Assembly (NCBI GenBank): GCA_947178505.1
Contig: CAMWYR010000002.1
Coordinates: 1-64,000 of the forward strand
DNA length: 64,000 nucleotides
DNA from: an uncultured Muribaculaceae bacterium
GTDB taxonomy: Bacteria; Bacteroidota; Bacteroidia; Bacteroidales; Muribaculaceae
Direction: 5' to 3'
Position 1 is the stretch's first letter, and each line of letters starts with the position of its first letter. A model generated the notes under the pieces. It made no database searches and was not told the origin of the DNA. It saw only the letters and a program-made list of their open reading frames with translations. A program made the position numbers and the translations under genes. Below are positions 1-7,977 of the stretch, in pieces.

Positions 1-53
1 AGAGCATCTGACTACGGATCAGAAGGTTACAGGTTTGAATCCTGTAGGAGTCA
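1..53 (+). tRNA. tRNA-Arg (anticodon ACG), 5' end cut off
   Basis: Only the 3' two thirds of the tRNA lie in the window. The anticodon arm is a 5-bp stem (TCTGA/TCAGA) around the loop CTACGGA, giving anticodon ACG. The T arm is ACAGG/CCTGT around TTTGAAT. The 3' acceptor strand AGGAGTC and discriminator A follow, and CCA is not encoded. ACG, read as ICG after deamination, decodes CGN arginine codons. The acceptor 5' strand and D arm lie outside the window, so pairing of the acceptor stem cannot be checked. Confidence 0.9.
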
Positions 54-60
54 CTTAAAA

Positions 61-89
61 AGAGCGATTCCTTCGGGATCGCTCTTTTT
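61..89 (+). terminator. Intrinsic terminator after tRNA-Arg
   Basis: AGAGCGAT plus CC pair with GG plus ATCGCTCT around a TTCG tetraloop with one bulged T, followed directly by a run of T. It lies 8 nt past the tRNA end and should end its transcript. Confidence 0.85.
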
Positions 90-162
90 GTTTCCCTTTT
101 TTCTTCTTTGCATCCCGTATTTGATAATAAATTCTTAGATAAGCATATTTTTATTTATTTAT

Positions 163-193
163 TTTGTTAATTCACCTAAAATTAGTAAATTTG
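163..193 (+). promoter_or_regulatory. Bacteroidota-type promoter for the ROK kinase gene
   Basis: A TTTG (163-166) and a perfect TAAATTTG (186-193) are 19 nt apart, matching the -33/-7 pattern of the Bacteroidota primary sigma factor. Transcription would start near 200, leaving about a 100-nt leader before the ATG at 305. Confidence 0.65.
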
Positions 194-304
194 GTTTTGA
201 AATAATATTTCTCCTCAAGTTCATCTCTTCTCTTGTCCCCGCCGGGAGCGGCCGGACTAACTAAATACCGGAAACTCAATCATCAACCCAAACTATTTAA
301 AGTA

Positions 305-1315
305 ATGATCAAACCTTATGTAGTTGGTATCGATATAGGTGGCACCAACACCGTATTCGGTATCGTAGATGCGAGAGGCCATGTAGTGGCTTCCGACTCA
401 ATCAAGACCAAAAAGCATGTGGACTTCGATGATTATATCGCAGAACTCCATGAAGGACTCTCACGCCTGATCCGCGCAAAGGATGCTGAAGGACAGATCC
501 AGGGCATCGGTATCGGCGCTCCGAATGCAAATTATTACACCGGCGAAATCCAGAACCCGCCGAACCTCCCCTGGGGTCCAATCATCCCTCTCGCTGAGAA
601 GGTGAGCAAGGCATTCGGCGGTATGCCCGTGGCTATAACTAATGATGCGAATGCTGCCGCTCTCGGTGAGATGACTTACGGCGCTGCCCGCGGTATGAAG
701 GATTTCATCATGATAACTCTCGGCACTGGTGTAGGTTCCGGTATCGTCATTAACGGTCAGCTCGTATATGGTGCCGACGGTTTTGCTGGTGAACTCGGTC
801 ACCTTGTGATGAAGCGCAACAACGGCCGCGTCTGCGGCTGCGGTCGCACGGGTTGCCTCGAGGCTTATTGCTCGGCTACAGGCGTGGCTCGCACTGCCCG
901 CGAGTTCCTCGAACTCCGCTCAGAGCCCTCGCTCCTCCGCAACCTTGACATCGAGGATATAACTTCTAAAGATGTTTATGACGCTGCTATGGCCGGCGAT
1001 AAACTCGCTAAGGAAATCTTCCAGTATACCGGCGAGATCCTCGGTGAGGCTATGGCCGACATGGTCGCTTTCTCAAGCCCTCAGGCGATAATCCTCTTCG
1101 GTGGTCTGGCTAAGAGCGGTGATCTCCTGCTCAAGCCTCTTAAGGAGACATTCGAGAAGAGCCTCTTCCCGGCTTACAAGGGTAAGGTGCAGATCATCCT
1201 TTCCGAACTCAAGGAAAGCGATGCAGCCGTGCTCGGCGCTTCAGCTCTCGGCTGGGAGGCACGCTACCGTTACGAAACTCCCCTCGTTGAGCAGAAGGAA
1301 GAACCCAAGGCTTAA
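305..1315 (+). CDS. ROK family sugar kinase, probable glucokinase
   Basis: This 336-residue protein should phosphorylate glucose or a related hexose with ATP in the cytoplasm. The N-terminal phosphate loop DIGGTNT is at about residues 8-14. A GELGH motif ends in the zinc-binding His166. The ROK cysteine motif CGCGRTGCLE spans 177-186 and supplies the zinc cysteines. Length fits bacterial ROK kinases. The ATG at 305 was chosen because it directly precedes the conserved beta strand; an upstream TTG at 233 would add 24 unconserved residues. It is a single-gene unit between a promoter and a terminator. Substrate is inferred: ROK members also include fructokinases, ManNAc kinases and repressors, but no DNA-binding domain is present, which excludes a repressor. 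Confidence 0.88.
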   Translation: MIKPYVVGIDIGGTNTVFGIVDARGHVVASDSIKTKKHVDFDDYIAELHEGLSRLIRAKDAEGQIQGIGIGAPNANYYTGEIQNPPNLPWGPIIPLAEKVSKAFGGMPVAITNDANAAALGEMTYGAARGMKDFIMITLGTGVGSGIVINGQLVYGADGFAGELGHLVMKRNNGRVCGCGRTGCLEAYCSATGVARTAREFLELRSEPSLLRNLDIEDITSKDVYDAAMAGDKLAKEIFQYTGEILGEAMADMVAFSSPQAIILFGGLAKSGDLLLKPLKETFEKSLFPAYKGKVQIILSELKESDAAVLGASALGWEARYRYETPLVEQKEEPKA

Positions 1316-1358
1316 GGCTCCCGAAGCCGGGATCTGAATCCCGACTTACTGACAAAAT

Positions 1359-1393
1359 AAGGCGGAACCCTCTTCCGGGGGCTCCGCCTTTCT
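1359..1393 (+). terminator. Terminator after the ROK kinase gene
   Basis: AAGGCGGA (1359-1366) pairs with TCCGCCTT (1383-1390), with additional C/G pairing inside, followed by TCT. The A-rich left flank and T-rich right flank could let it work in both directions, including for the maf transcript arriving from the right. Confidence 0.7.
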
Positions 1394-1449
1394 ATGTTAT
1401 TTTCTCGCACCGGTCTGAATCGAAAGACCGGTGAAGGATTTCGCTTTCC

Positions 1450-2031
1450 TCAGAATTTCTTCAGTTCCTGATAGAGTCGTTGCACGGGCAATCCCATGAC
1501 GTTATAGAAACTACCGTCGATCTTTTCAACGGCTATGCAGCCTATCCATTCCTGAATTCCATAGGCTCCCGCCTTATCGTAGGGCAGATAGTTGTCGACA
1601 TAATAAGCGATGTCCTCATCACTCAGTCGGGCGAAAGTCACTTCTGTTCTTACAGAGAAGCAGGTTCGCTTGTCAGCCGTCGTAATGCTCACCCCGGTGA
1701 TTACCAGATGCGTTTTTCCCGATAGTTCATGGAGCATGGCGATCGCTTCCTCACGCCCGGAGGGCTTCCCCAGCACTTTGTCGTTGAGAAGGACGAGAGT
1801 GTCTGCCGTTATTATCATCTCCTTCCCTGAGAATTTGTTGCGGTAGGCATCCCCCTTTTTGTTGGCCAGATATTCGGGAATCTCATGCGCCGGGAGATCG
1901 TGAGGGTACGACTCATCAATGCCTCCCGTGCTGACCACGCTGAAGGGTACGCGCAATAACTCAAGAAGTTCACGTCGGCGTGGCGACTTGCTCGCCAACA
2001 GTATTTTATATCGTGACAGGTTTTCCAGCAT
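1450..2031 (-). CDS. maf: Maf-like nucleoside triphosphate pyrophosphatase
   Basis: Maf proteins hydrolyse non-canonical or modified nucleoside triphosphates to monophosphates in the cytoplasm and have been linked to septum control. The 193-residue length is typical. The N-terminal signature LLASKSPRRRELL (about residues 11-23) is the phosphate-binding motif. The ADTLV segment near residue 76 and GKP near residue 88 are also family hallmarks. It is the last gene of a minus-strand run: kdsC lies 42 bp upstream. The exact substrate (dTTP/UTP or m7GTP-type) cannot be told from sequence by eye. Confidence 0.92.
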   Translation of the reverse strand: MLENLSRYKILLASKSPRRRELLELLRVPFSVVSTGGIDESYPHDLPAHEIPEYLANKKGDAYRNKFSGKEMIITADTLVLLNDKVLGKPSGREEAIAMLHELSGKTHLVITGVSITTADKRTCFSVRTEVTFARLSDEDIAYYVDNYLPYDKAGAYGIQEWIGCIAVEKIDGSFYNVMGLPVQRLYQELKKF

Positions 2032-2073
2032 ATCTCATTAGTTTATGATCGGGCCGCAGCCCGGTGACAATTA

Positions 2074-2598
2074 TTACCATCCGAAAGCCTCGGCATCCTT
2101 CATCCAGTTTCCATGCGCTCGCATCACCTGCTCTATCAGGTCGCGGCCGCATCCGTAGCCTCCGGTGAATTTTGATACGAAAGTAGCTGTCGCGAGTGCC
2201 TCATGGCATGCGTCATATGGGGCACAGGCAAGTCCGGCCTCCCGCATACAGACAAGATCGGGGATGTCGTCGCCCATGTAGGCCACTTCCTCGGCCGAGA
2301 GCCCCTGATCGCTCATCCACTTTCGGAATATATCTATCTTATTTGAGGCGCCGAGATAGATGTCGCGGACCCCAAGTGCCTCATACCGATGACGCACCGA
2401 CTCAGTGCGCCCACCGGTGATTATCGCTATCTTATAGCCGCATTTCACAGCCAACTGAAGAGCGTAACCATCCTTAATATTGACCATCCGCATCGGCTCG
2501 CCCTTATCGTTCATGGGAATGGTGGAAGGTGAGAGCACTCCGTCAACATCAAAGGCAAAGGCCTTGATTTTCTTCAGATCATAACTTATCCCGCTCAT
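2074..2598 (-). CDS. kdsC: KDO-8-phosphate phosphatase, HAD family (KdsC-like)
   Basis: This 174-residue HAD phosphatase without a cap domain matches KdsC, which dephosphorylates 3-deoxy-D-manno-octulosonate 8-phosphate on the way to lipid A-core. The nucleophile motif FDVDGVLS is near residue 16, followed by the KdsC-like NIKDGYALQ stretch, the Thr motif in IITGG, and the acidic YMGDDIPDL motif near residue 107. Its start overlaps the stop of the DUF2520 gene by 4 bp (ATGA), so the two are probably translationally coupled. Some homologues act on other sugar phosphates, so the substrate is inferred. Confidence 0.85.
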   Translation of the reverse strand: MSGISYDLKKIKAFAFDVDGVLSPSTIPMNDKGEPMRMVNIKDGYALQLAVKCGYKIAIITGGRTESVRHRYEALGVRDIYLGASNKIDIFRKWMSDQGLSAEEVAYMGDDIPDLVCMREAGLACAPYDACHEALATATFVSKFTGGYGCGRDLIEQVMRAHGNWMKDAEAFGW

Positions 2599-3374
2599 TT
2601 CGCTTTCTTTTTTGATGGTTTCTTTTTGTCGACTGCCGCACGCTTCATTTGCGCGGCAGCATGGAGATTCTTTATAGAGAGCGTGAGGAGTGAATAGAGA
2701 TCCTGTAGCTCCGGTTCGGTCTCCAGACTCCGGAAATGCTCCTCAAGCACCTTGTTGTCGTTTCTTACAGCCGGACCTGTCTGAATCTCCACCGGCCGAT
2801 GTTGCGATGCTTTCCGCGCAGTTTCCTTGATAAGCGGAAGCAGCATGGAGAAATCGAGGCCATGACGCTCGAGATAATCATCGCCGAGAGCCCAAAGATG
2901 ATTACAGAAATTACAGCAGAACACGGAGGCGATATGCAGGTCGCGACGCTTTTCCGAATCAGCTTTTGTCACTTTCTTACTTATTATGCGGGCAAGGTCG
3001 CTGAGAGTCTTCTCTGTCGCCTCCGATTCGCCTTCAATAAAGAAAGGTATCTCAGAGTAATCGAGAGCGACATCTTTCGAGAAGGTCTGCAGAGGGTAGA
3101 ACACACCCGTATGCTTCGAAATGCCTTTCAGCACTCCGAGAGGGGTTGATCCGGAAGTGTGAGCGACTATAGCGGTAGGGGAAATCCATTTCTTTATTTT
3201 CCTCGCCACCTCCCTGATGGCATCATCGCTTACGCTTATCATATAGACATCGGCATCCAGACGTAGCGCTTCAAGCGTTCTGGACGATACACGGTGCGCG
3301 TCGGTTTTCCCTAAGAAAGCCTTCTCCAGATGCGTCGCAACGTTTCCACCACCTATTATATCTACTTTAATCAT
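2595..3374 (-). CDS. Rossmann-fold protein with DUF2520 domain
   Basis: A 259-residue protein with an N-terminal NAD(P)-binding Rossmann domain starting [12 protein letters not shown] (GxGxxx loop) and a C-terminal helical DUF2520 region from about residue 130, rich in conserved His and Asn ([15 protein letters not shown]). The overall plan resembles F420- or NADP-dependent oxidoreductases and 6-phosphogluconate dehydrogenase-like enzymes; the true substrate is unknown. The tail is Lys-rich. It is the first gene of the trio with kdsC and maf, a grouping I recall as common in Bacteroidota, which hints at a conserved but unexplained link. Confidence 0.8.
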   Translation of the reverse strand: MIKVDIIGGGNVATHLEKAFLGKTDAHRVSSRTLEALRLDADVYMISVSDDAIREVARKIKKWISPTAIVAHTSGSTPLGVLKGISKHTGVFYPLQTFSKDVALDYSEIPFFIEGESEATEKTLSDLARIISKKVTKADSEKRRDLHIASVFCCNFCNHLWALGDDYLERHGLDFSMLLPLIKETARKASQHRPVEIQTGPAVRNDNKVLEEHFRSLETEPELQDLYSLLTLSIKNLHAAAQMKRAAVDKKKPSKKKAK

Positions 3375-3446
3375 AATGCTTTCTTAATTTAGTGAAGCCT
3401 ATCGTCTCATCATATGCGATTGCTTCTCGGCAGACGCAGGCTATGA

Positions 3447-4424
3447 TTATAACAATCCGGTCATACCCATAGTATGGCGGATGTTGAGTTCTACGCAACA
3501 ATTAACATTCCCGTCGGCTGTTGCAAGCATGTCGATCCCCGCCGGACCATCATAATCCTTCCCGATTACCCGCTCCAGAGCGCTTTTCTGGCCCCTTACT
3601 ATCTCATCGAGATCAAGATGAGTCGCTCTCTCGATCATCGAGCTCAATTCTTCCTGTCCGGCCTCGACATTGCCATGATATTTTCCCCGCCGCGAAGTGA
3701 GGAACACGGAAAATCCGAGAAACCGAGCCTCGCCGGCAGTCATCATCCATTCTGTGGCAAAATCAAGCCGTCTTTCATAAGCTTTCTCCACCATGACGGA
3801 GCCCTGACGGCGGATAATTCCGCGTACCCAAGGTTCTACGTGCCGTCGCTCAATGTCATCTCCTAAAAGGATGCCGCGTCCCGAACTGCTCCAGGGTGCC
3901 TTGAAAAAGATTTTCCGGTTTTCCTCCCACGTATTCATTGCCCTTTCAGTATCGTCTGTTTCGAAGGGAATAGAAATTCCGGCCATGAGTTTTGCAGGAA
4001 GGGCCTTCAAGAATTCTATAGTAGTGCGCCGATGGGATAGGGCTCTCAGTCGCTCCAACTGAGCGGTTGTAGGAAGTAGTGTCGGATCGGCACCTGCATC
4101 AAGCAGAATCTGGCGTATGCTCAAATTCCATCCCCAGGGGTCCGGAATATAATCTTCAAGTATATCAGGTGCCCCCGCCAGATCAGTTAAGGTGAGGATG
4201 CGCAGGCATTTCTCCTCAGCAATCCTTGCATACATCGTATTCTCTTCCGACATTCCGGCGTCGAGCAACAGGATTGCATCGCCCGGGTGCGCATAAAGTG
4301 CCGGCAGAAGTGCGAGCCGCTTGCGTAGGGCAACCATCTGCGCAGGAGGCGTATAGTAACGCCGGCCGGAGGCCAGAGCATAATCAGTGTCAGGATTGAA
4401 GATATGGAGCCGCGCCTTATTCAT
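3447..4424 (-). CDS. Uncharacterised ATP-grasp-like protein
   Basis: This 325-residue protein is not assigned to a named family. It opens with LHIFNPDTDYALA, a pattern I recall from uncharacterised Bacteroidota proteins. The second half resembles ATP-grasp enzymes: a Lys in FKAPWSSSGRGIL (about residues 180-192) like the nucleotide-binding Gly-rich loop, Glu in MVEKAY, and VELNIRHTMG near the end like the metal-binding Glu/Asn strand. No signal peptide is visible, so it is probably cytoplasmic. The C terminus stops only a few residues after the RHTMG motif, which may be short. The ATG at 4424 was preferred to a TTG at 4436. It lies between a terminator and the DUF2520 gene, possibly a single-gene unit. 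A ligase role is inference only. Confidence 0.7.
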   Translation of the reverse strand: MNKARLHIFNPDTDYALASGRRYYTPPAQMVALRKRLALLPALYAHPGDAILLLDAGMSEENTMYARIAEEKCLRILTLTDLAGAPDILEDYIPDPWGWNLSIRQILLDAGADPTLLPTTAQLERLRALSHRRTTIEFLKALPAKLMAGISIPFETDDTERAMNTWEENRKIFFKAPWSSSGRGILLGDDIERRHVEPWVRGIIRRQGSVMVEKAYERRLDFATEWMMTAGEARFLGFSVFLTSRRGKYHGNVEAGQEELSSMIERATHLDLDEIVRGQKSALERVIGKDYDGPAGIDMLATADGNVNCCVELNIRHTMGMTGLL

Positions 4425-4480
4425 GCCTTGGAGCAATGGAATAAACTGAATGGTAACGGATGAGTGAAAAAAGGAAAAGA

Positions 4481-4516
4481 TGAAATAAAAAAGCCGCAGA
4501 CCAATGGTATGCGGCT
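4481..4516 (-). terminator. Terminator of the bamD-rpoZ transcript
   Basis: AGCCGCA (4492-4498) pairs with TGCGGCT (4510-4516), with ACC/GGT pairing inside the loop. Read on the minus strand the stem is followed by TTTTTATTTC (4481-4491), a good U-tract, about 40 nt beyond the rpoZ stop. Confidence 0.8.
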
Positions 4517-4557
4517 ATCTTGTTTCTTACGCCCGCCGGGAGCGGTCGCACAGATTA

Positions 4558-4899
4558 TCAGTCGTTGAGATGATCTTTTTCCTTAAGCGGATTAGAAAAA
4601 TAGAGTCTGTGCTCAAGATACTCCTGAGTGGCGATAAGGGTCGGCTTCGGGAGCTTCTCATAGAACTTAGACACCTCAATCTGTTCGCGGTTTTCCGACA
4701 CTTCCTCAAGCGTCTCGGTTGTGGTGGAAGCGAATTCCTGAAGTTTCTTTTCAAGTTCTTTCTTCAAATCCGCAGCGATCTGATTGGCACGTTTGCCGAT
4801 GATGCAGACGGTCTCGTAAACGTTACCTGTCTGATCGGCCATGGCAATCATATCACGGGTTACGGTGGTGACAGGCGCGTTTGTCTTTTTATAATCCAT
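4558..4899 (-). CDS. rpoZ: RNA polymerase omega subunit, Rpb6-like Bacteroidota type
   Basis: The 113-residue protein has the core omega/Rpb6 helix motif: TVCIIGKRANQIAADLKKEL at about 30-49 corresponds to the segment that wraps the beta' C terminus. The remainder (acidic helix, then PKPTLIATQEYLEHRLYF) is typical of the longer Bacteroidota omega proteins rather than the short proteobacterial form. It is encoded just after bamD with a 63-bp gap. The same pairing is familiar from other Bacteroidota genomes. Confidence 0.85.
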   Translation of the reverse strand: MDYKKTNAPVTTVTRDMIAMADQTGNVYETVCIIGKRANQIAADLKKELEKKLQEFASTTTETLEEVSENREQIEVSKFYEKLPKPTLIATQEYLEHRLYFSNPLKEKDHLND

Positions 4900-4962
4900 A
4901 AGTTCTATTATGTTTTATGTTATGAGTAGCAATATAATTAACGCAAAATTCGGGCAATTCGT

Positions 4963-5763
4963 TTATCTGCCTGTATGTTTCTGCGCTACTTTGTAGATTG
5001 TCTTCGCTTCCGAGAGGTGTTTCGACTCAGGGTAGTTGTTGACAAACGAGTAGTATTCGTCGACGACGTCGTTGTAACGGTCGGCCATTTTTTCCGACAC
5101 ACTGTTGCGCGCCATCTGATATTTCGACTTGAGGATAAGAAACTCAAAATCCTCGCGATATTTCGAGTAGGGATAATCCTTAAGTGCGTTTTGGGCAACG
5201 ATCACGGCAGCCTCATAGTTATTACCCAGGAAGTTGCCCAGATTGTAGTATAACTGTGCGTTCTGAAGCTCCTTCAAGGTCAACTTATCCTGCATCTCGA
5301 AGATAGCTCGCTGAGCCTCAGACACTTTCTCACTCTTCGGATATTTCTCAAGGAAGTTCTGCAGCTCCTCTATCGCCTTTATCGTATAGGTCTGGTCGAG
5401 CTGTGGATCGGGAGAGTCAAGATAGAAACCGTAGCCGGAGTAGAAATTGGAGAGTTCAGCGAATTTTCCTTTGGGATAGCGCTGATAATAAGTGCGGAAG
5501 AAGACGTTGGCATTCGCATAATCCTTATTTCCGTAATGCGACATTCCGAGAAGGAAAAGCGCCTCTTCACCCTTGGCAGTGCCGCGAAGCGGCGTGTATA
5601 TATCGTTGAGGATTGTGGCCGACTGTAGATATTTCTTTTCCTCGTAGGCCTTCTTTGCGTACTCGAATTTATAGTCGACATCGCGACTTTTCAGTACTTT
5701 TGAATATTCCGAACAACCGCTTAACAGCGCCAGCAGAGGAATCAGTAGAAGATATTTTCGCAT
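4963..5763 (-). CDS. bamD: Outer-membrane assembly lipoprotein BamD
   Basis: BamD is the essential lipoprotein partner of BamA in inserting beta-barrel proteins. The 266-residue precursor has a short hydrophobic signal and lipobox LLSGC, with the lipidated Cys at about residue 17. The rest is a chain of tetratricopeptide-like helices: FEYAKKAYEEKKYLQSA, then EALFLLGMSHYGNKDYANA, then a YPKSEK repeat. Length and repeat layout fit the family (DUF/YfiO type). A minus-strand promoter lies about 85 nt upstream, making bamD-rpoZ a two-gene unit ended by the hairpin at 4481-4516. Confidence 0.9.
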   Translation of the reverse strand: MRKYLLLIPLLALLSGCSEYSKVLKSRDVDYKFEYAKKAYEEKKYLQSATILNDIYTPLRGTAKGEEALFLLGMSHYGNKDYANANVFFRTYYQRYPKGKFAELSNFYSGYGFYLDSPDPQLDQTYTIKAIEELQNFLEKYPKSEKVSEAQRAIFEMQDKLTLKELQNAQLYYNLGNFLGNNYEAAVIVAQNALKDYPYSKYREDFEFLILKSKYQMARNSVSEKMADRYNDVVDEYYSFVNNYPESKHLSEAKTIYKVAQKHTGR

Positions 5764-5846
5764 GAATTGGGTGCTTTGGAGTAGTCTGTATGTGATGTTT
5801 CGCTCATTTTTTAAGTATAAATAATGAGCCGATACGACTTCAACTG

Positions 5847-5878
5847 CAAAGTTACGAAAAAATCCCGTAAAATCTCAA
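5847..5878 (-). promoter_or_regulatory. Promoter for bamD-rpoZ
   Basis: On the minus strand, TAACTTTG (5847-5854) is a perfect -7 element and TTG (5876-5878) lies 21 nt upstream as a -33 candidate. The gene starts at 5763, giving a leader of about 75 nt. Confidence 0.55.
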
Positions 5879-5908
5879 TAAAACTTCAATTATGTCATCA
5901 AAAATTGT

Positions 5909-5916
5909 TAACTTTG
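5909..5916 (+). promoter_or_regulatory. Promoter -7 element for the PASTA-protein gene
   Basis: TAACTTTG, identical to the divergent bamD element about 60 bp away on the other strand. A weak TTC at 5885-5887 could serve as -33. Its position shows that the upstream ATG at 5824 would precede the transcript, so the GTG at 5938 is the likely start. Confidence 0.5.
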
Positions 5917-5937
5917 AAAGTCAAAACGTCATCAATC

Positions 5938-6786
5938 GTGAAAAATAATCATACAGACCATTCCTACAGCTGGGGCAGCCGGTTTATCGACCGCCACCCG
6001 GTGATGGCAAACATAGTGATTATATTCATCATCTCGGGCCTCGGCATATATGCCGCCTATCTGGCCACAGCCCTCTTCACCAAGCACGGGCGCAGCCTCC
6101 AGGTGCCCGGGGTGGAGAATCTCAGTTACACTCAGGCCATATCTCGCCTGCACGACGCGGGTCTCAATGTTGATATCCGCGATTCGATCTATCGGGAGGA
6201 CATTAAGCCGGGCTTCGTCATAGAGCAGTTCCCGAAGGCAAAGTCGTGGGTTAAGCCCGGACGTAAGATTTTCCTTTATATTAACGCCGTGCATCCCAAG
6301 GAGGTGATTATTGACGATGATAATCATCCTACCGAATTTGCAATGAAGGGCCTCTCGAAGCGATCGGCACTCGCTAAATTCGAGGAACTCGGATTCAAGA
6401 ATGTCAGGATCGTTAAGGTGCTCGGCACTACCGACCGCGTCGTGAAGGTACTCGCCGACGGTAAACCGGTGCGTAAGATGCAGAAAATATCCATTAAGAG
6501 TAATATAGTGATCGAAATTTCCGACGGGCGTCTTATGGATCTGCAGGATTCTCTCACCAACCTGGAATATCTTGACGCCTACCGCGAGAATCAGAACACC
6601 GACGGCGGTGCTTATTATGATACTGATCAGCAGGTGTCGGATGAGCCGGAATGGGAAAGTGTAGAGGCGTCGCCCGCTCGTGAGCCCGAGCACCGTCAGG
6701 AGCGCCAGCCTGCCAGGCAGCAGGAGAAGGCGACCGCAGGAAAGTCTACCGAGGAGGCCGAACCCGATGCCGGCCAGTATTTCTGA
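5938..6786 (+). CDS. Membrane-anchored PASTA-domain protein
   Basis: A 282-residue protein with one membrane helix (about residues 20-45, IVIIFIISGLGIYAAYLA) followed by two PASTA domains outside the cytoplasmic membrane. The first runs from SLQVPGV to FLYINA and the second from MKGLSKRSAL to IVIEISDG. PASTA domains commonly bind muropeptides or mediate contacts in cell-wall enzymes and kinases, but no kinase or penicillin-binding domain is fused here. The tail is rich in Glu, Arg and Pro and probably disordered. The GTG start fits the promoter at 5909-5916. It lies 26 bp before rluD, a pairing I recall from other Bacteroidales. Its role is unknown. Confidence 0.75.
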   Translation: MKNNHTDHSYSWGSRFIDRHPVMANIVIIFIISGLGIYAAYLATALFTKHGRSLQVPGVENLSYTQAISRLHDAGLNVDIRDSIYREDIKPGFVIEQFPKAKSWVKPGRKIFLYINAVHPKEVIIDDDNHPTEFAMKGLSKRSALAKFEELGFKNVRIVKVLGTTDRVVKVLADGKPVRKMQKISIKSNIVIEISDGRLMDLQDSLTNLEYLDAYRENQNTDGGAYYDTDQQVSDEPEWESVEASPAREPEHRQERQPARQQEKATAGKSTEEAEPDAGQYF

Positions 6787-6812
6787 TTACTGAAAGTTAA
6801 ACGGATAAGGAA

Positions 6813-7901
6813 ATGGCACAACTGACAGAAGATATACTCGGAGCCCCGCAGGAAGAGCGCGTGGAGCCGGCAGAGCCGACCTATGTGCTTGAGGATGGTC
6901 GTGAGCTTTTTGAGCATTTCCGTTTCGAAGCCGACAAAGGTCAGCAGCTCCTGCGCATCGACAAATTCCTTGTCGAACGTATGGAGAAGAGCTCTCGCAA
7001 CCGTATCCAGCAGGCTGCTGACGCCGGGTGCATCATAGTTAACGGTAAGCCGGTGAAGTCGAGCTATAAGGTGAAGCCGGGCGATGTGATCAGCATCGTT
7101 ATGGACCGTCCCCGCTATGACTTTGAGATTATTCCCCAGGATATTCCCCTTGATATCGTGTATGAGGATAAGTTTCTCCTCGTCGTCAATAAGCCTCCGG
7201 GTCTCGTTGTCCATCCCGGTCACGGCAACTATTCGGGCACTCTTGTCAATGCGCTGGCCTATCATTTCAAGGATGATCCGGAGTATGACGTGAGCGACCC
7301 GAGGCTCGGCCTCGTGCACAGAATCGACAAGGACACTTCAGGCCTCCTCGTAATCGCCAAGACTCCCGAGGCGAAGACGATGCTCGGTAAGCAGTTTTTT
7401 GACAAGACGACTCGCCGCGAATATGTGGCCATGGTATGGGGCGATTTCGATTCCGATAAAGGGACTATCACCGGCAATATCGGCCGTAATCCCCGCAACA
7501 AACTCCAGATGGCCGTGCTCGATGATCCGAACGCCGGAAAGCATGCCGTGACGCATTATGAAGTGCTGGAGAGATTCGGTTATGTCACGCTCGTCAAGTG
7601 CGTGCTTGAGACGGGTCGCACTCATCAGATCCGCGTGCACATGCTCCACACCGGACATCCGCTTTTCAATGATGAGCGCTACGGAGGCGACAAAATACTG
7701 AAGGGGAATCCATCGTCGAGCTACCGTCATTTCGTCGAGAACTGCTTCGATGTTTGCCCCCGTCAAGCACTGCATGCACGCACTCTCGGCTTCGTGCATC
7801 CCGACACCGGCGAGGACATGTTTTTCGAGTCGCCGATTCCCCCCGACTTCTCGGCTCTCATTGAGAAATGGAGAAACAGGAATAGTAACTCAACTGATTG
7901 A
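6813..7901 (+). CDS. rluD: Ribosomal large-subunit pseudouridine synthase, RluD family
   Basis: This 362-residue enzyme should isomerise uridines in 23S rRNA helix 69. An N-terminal S4 RNA-binding domain (about residues 48-95) is followed by the catalytic domain, with HRIDKDTSGLLV at 169-180 carrying catalytic Asp172. LETGRTHQIRVH near residue 265 is the second family motif. About 40 acidic residues precede the S4 domain. The ATG at 6813 follows an AAGGA-like site. It is the second gene of the plus-strand run that begins with the PASTA protein. RluC-like specificity cannot be excluded. Confidence 0.88.
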   Translation: MAQLTEDILGAPQEERVEPAEPTYVLEDGRELFEHFRFEADKGQQLLRIDKFLVERMEKSSRNRIQQAADAGCIIVNGKPVKSSYKVKPGDVISIVMDRPRYDFEIIPQDIPLDIVYEDKFLLVVNKPPGLVVHPGHGNYSGTLVNALAYHFKDDPEYDVSDPRLGLVHRIDKDTSGLLVIAKTPEAKTMLGKQFFDKTTRREYVAMVWGDFDSDKGTITGNIGRNPRNKLQMAVLDDPNAGKHAVTHYEVLERFGYVTLVKCVLETGRTHQIRVHMLHTGHPLFNDERYGGDKILKGNPSSSYRHFVENCFDVCPRQALHARTLGFVHPDTGEDMFFESPIPPDFSALIEKWRNRNSNSTD

Positions 7902-7977
7902 CCTCCGGGCGCGTTATAATTTAAATAGGAATATCTCAGTCACAACCGTCATCTCGGCTGTATAAATTAAATTGCTT

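Noticed and set aside
461..802. A 113-codon open frame on the minus strand inside the ROK kinase gene
   Set aside because: It lies fully antisense to a well-supported gene and shows no recognisable motif; it is a by-product of codon bias.
5824..5937. Upstream ATG extension of the PASTA protein
   Set aside because: It precedes a perfect -7 element and adds a basic, unconserved stretch; the GTG at 5938 fits better.
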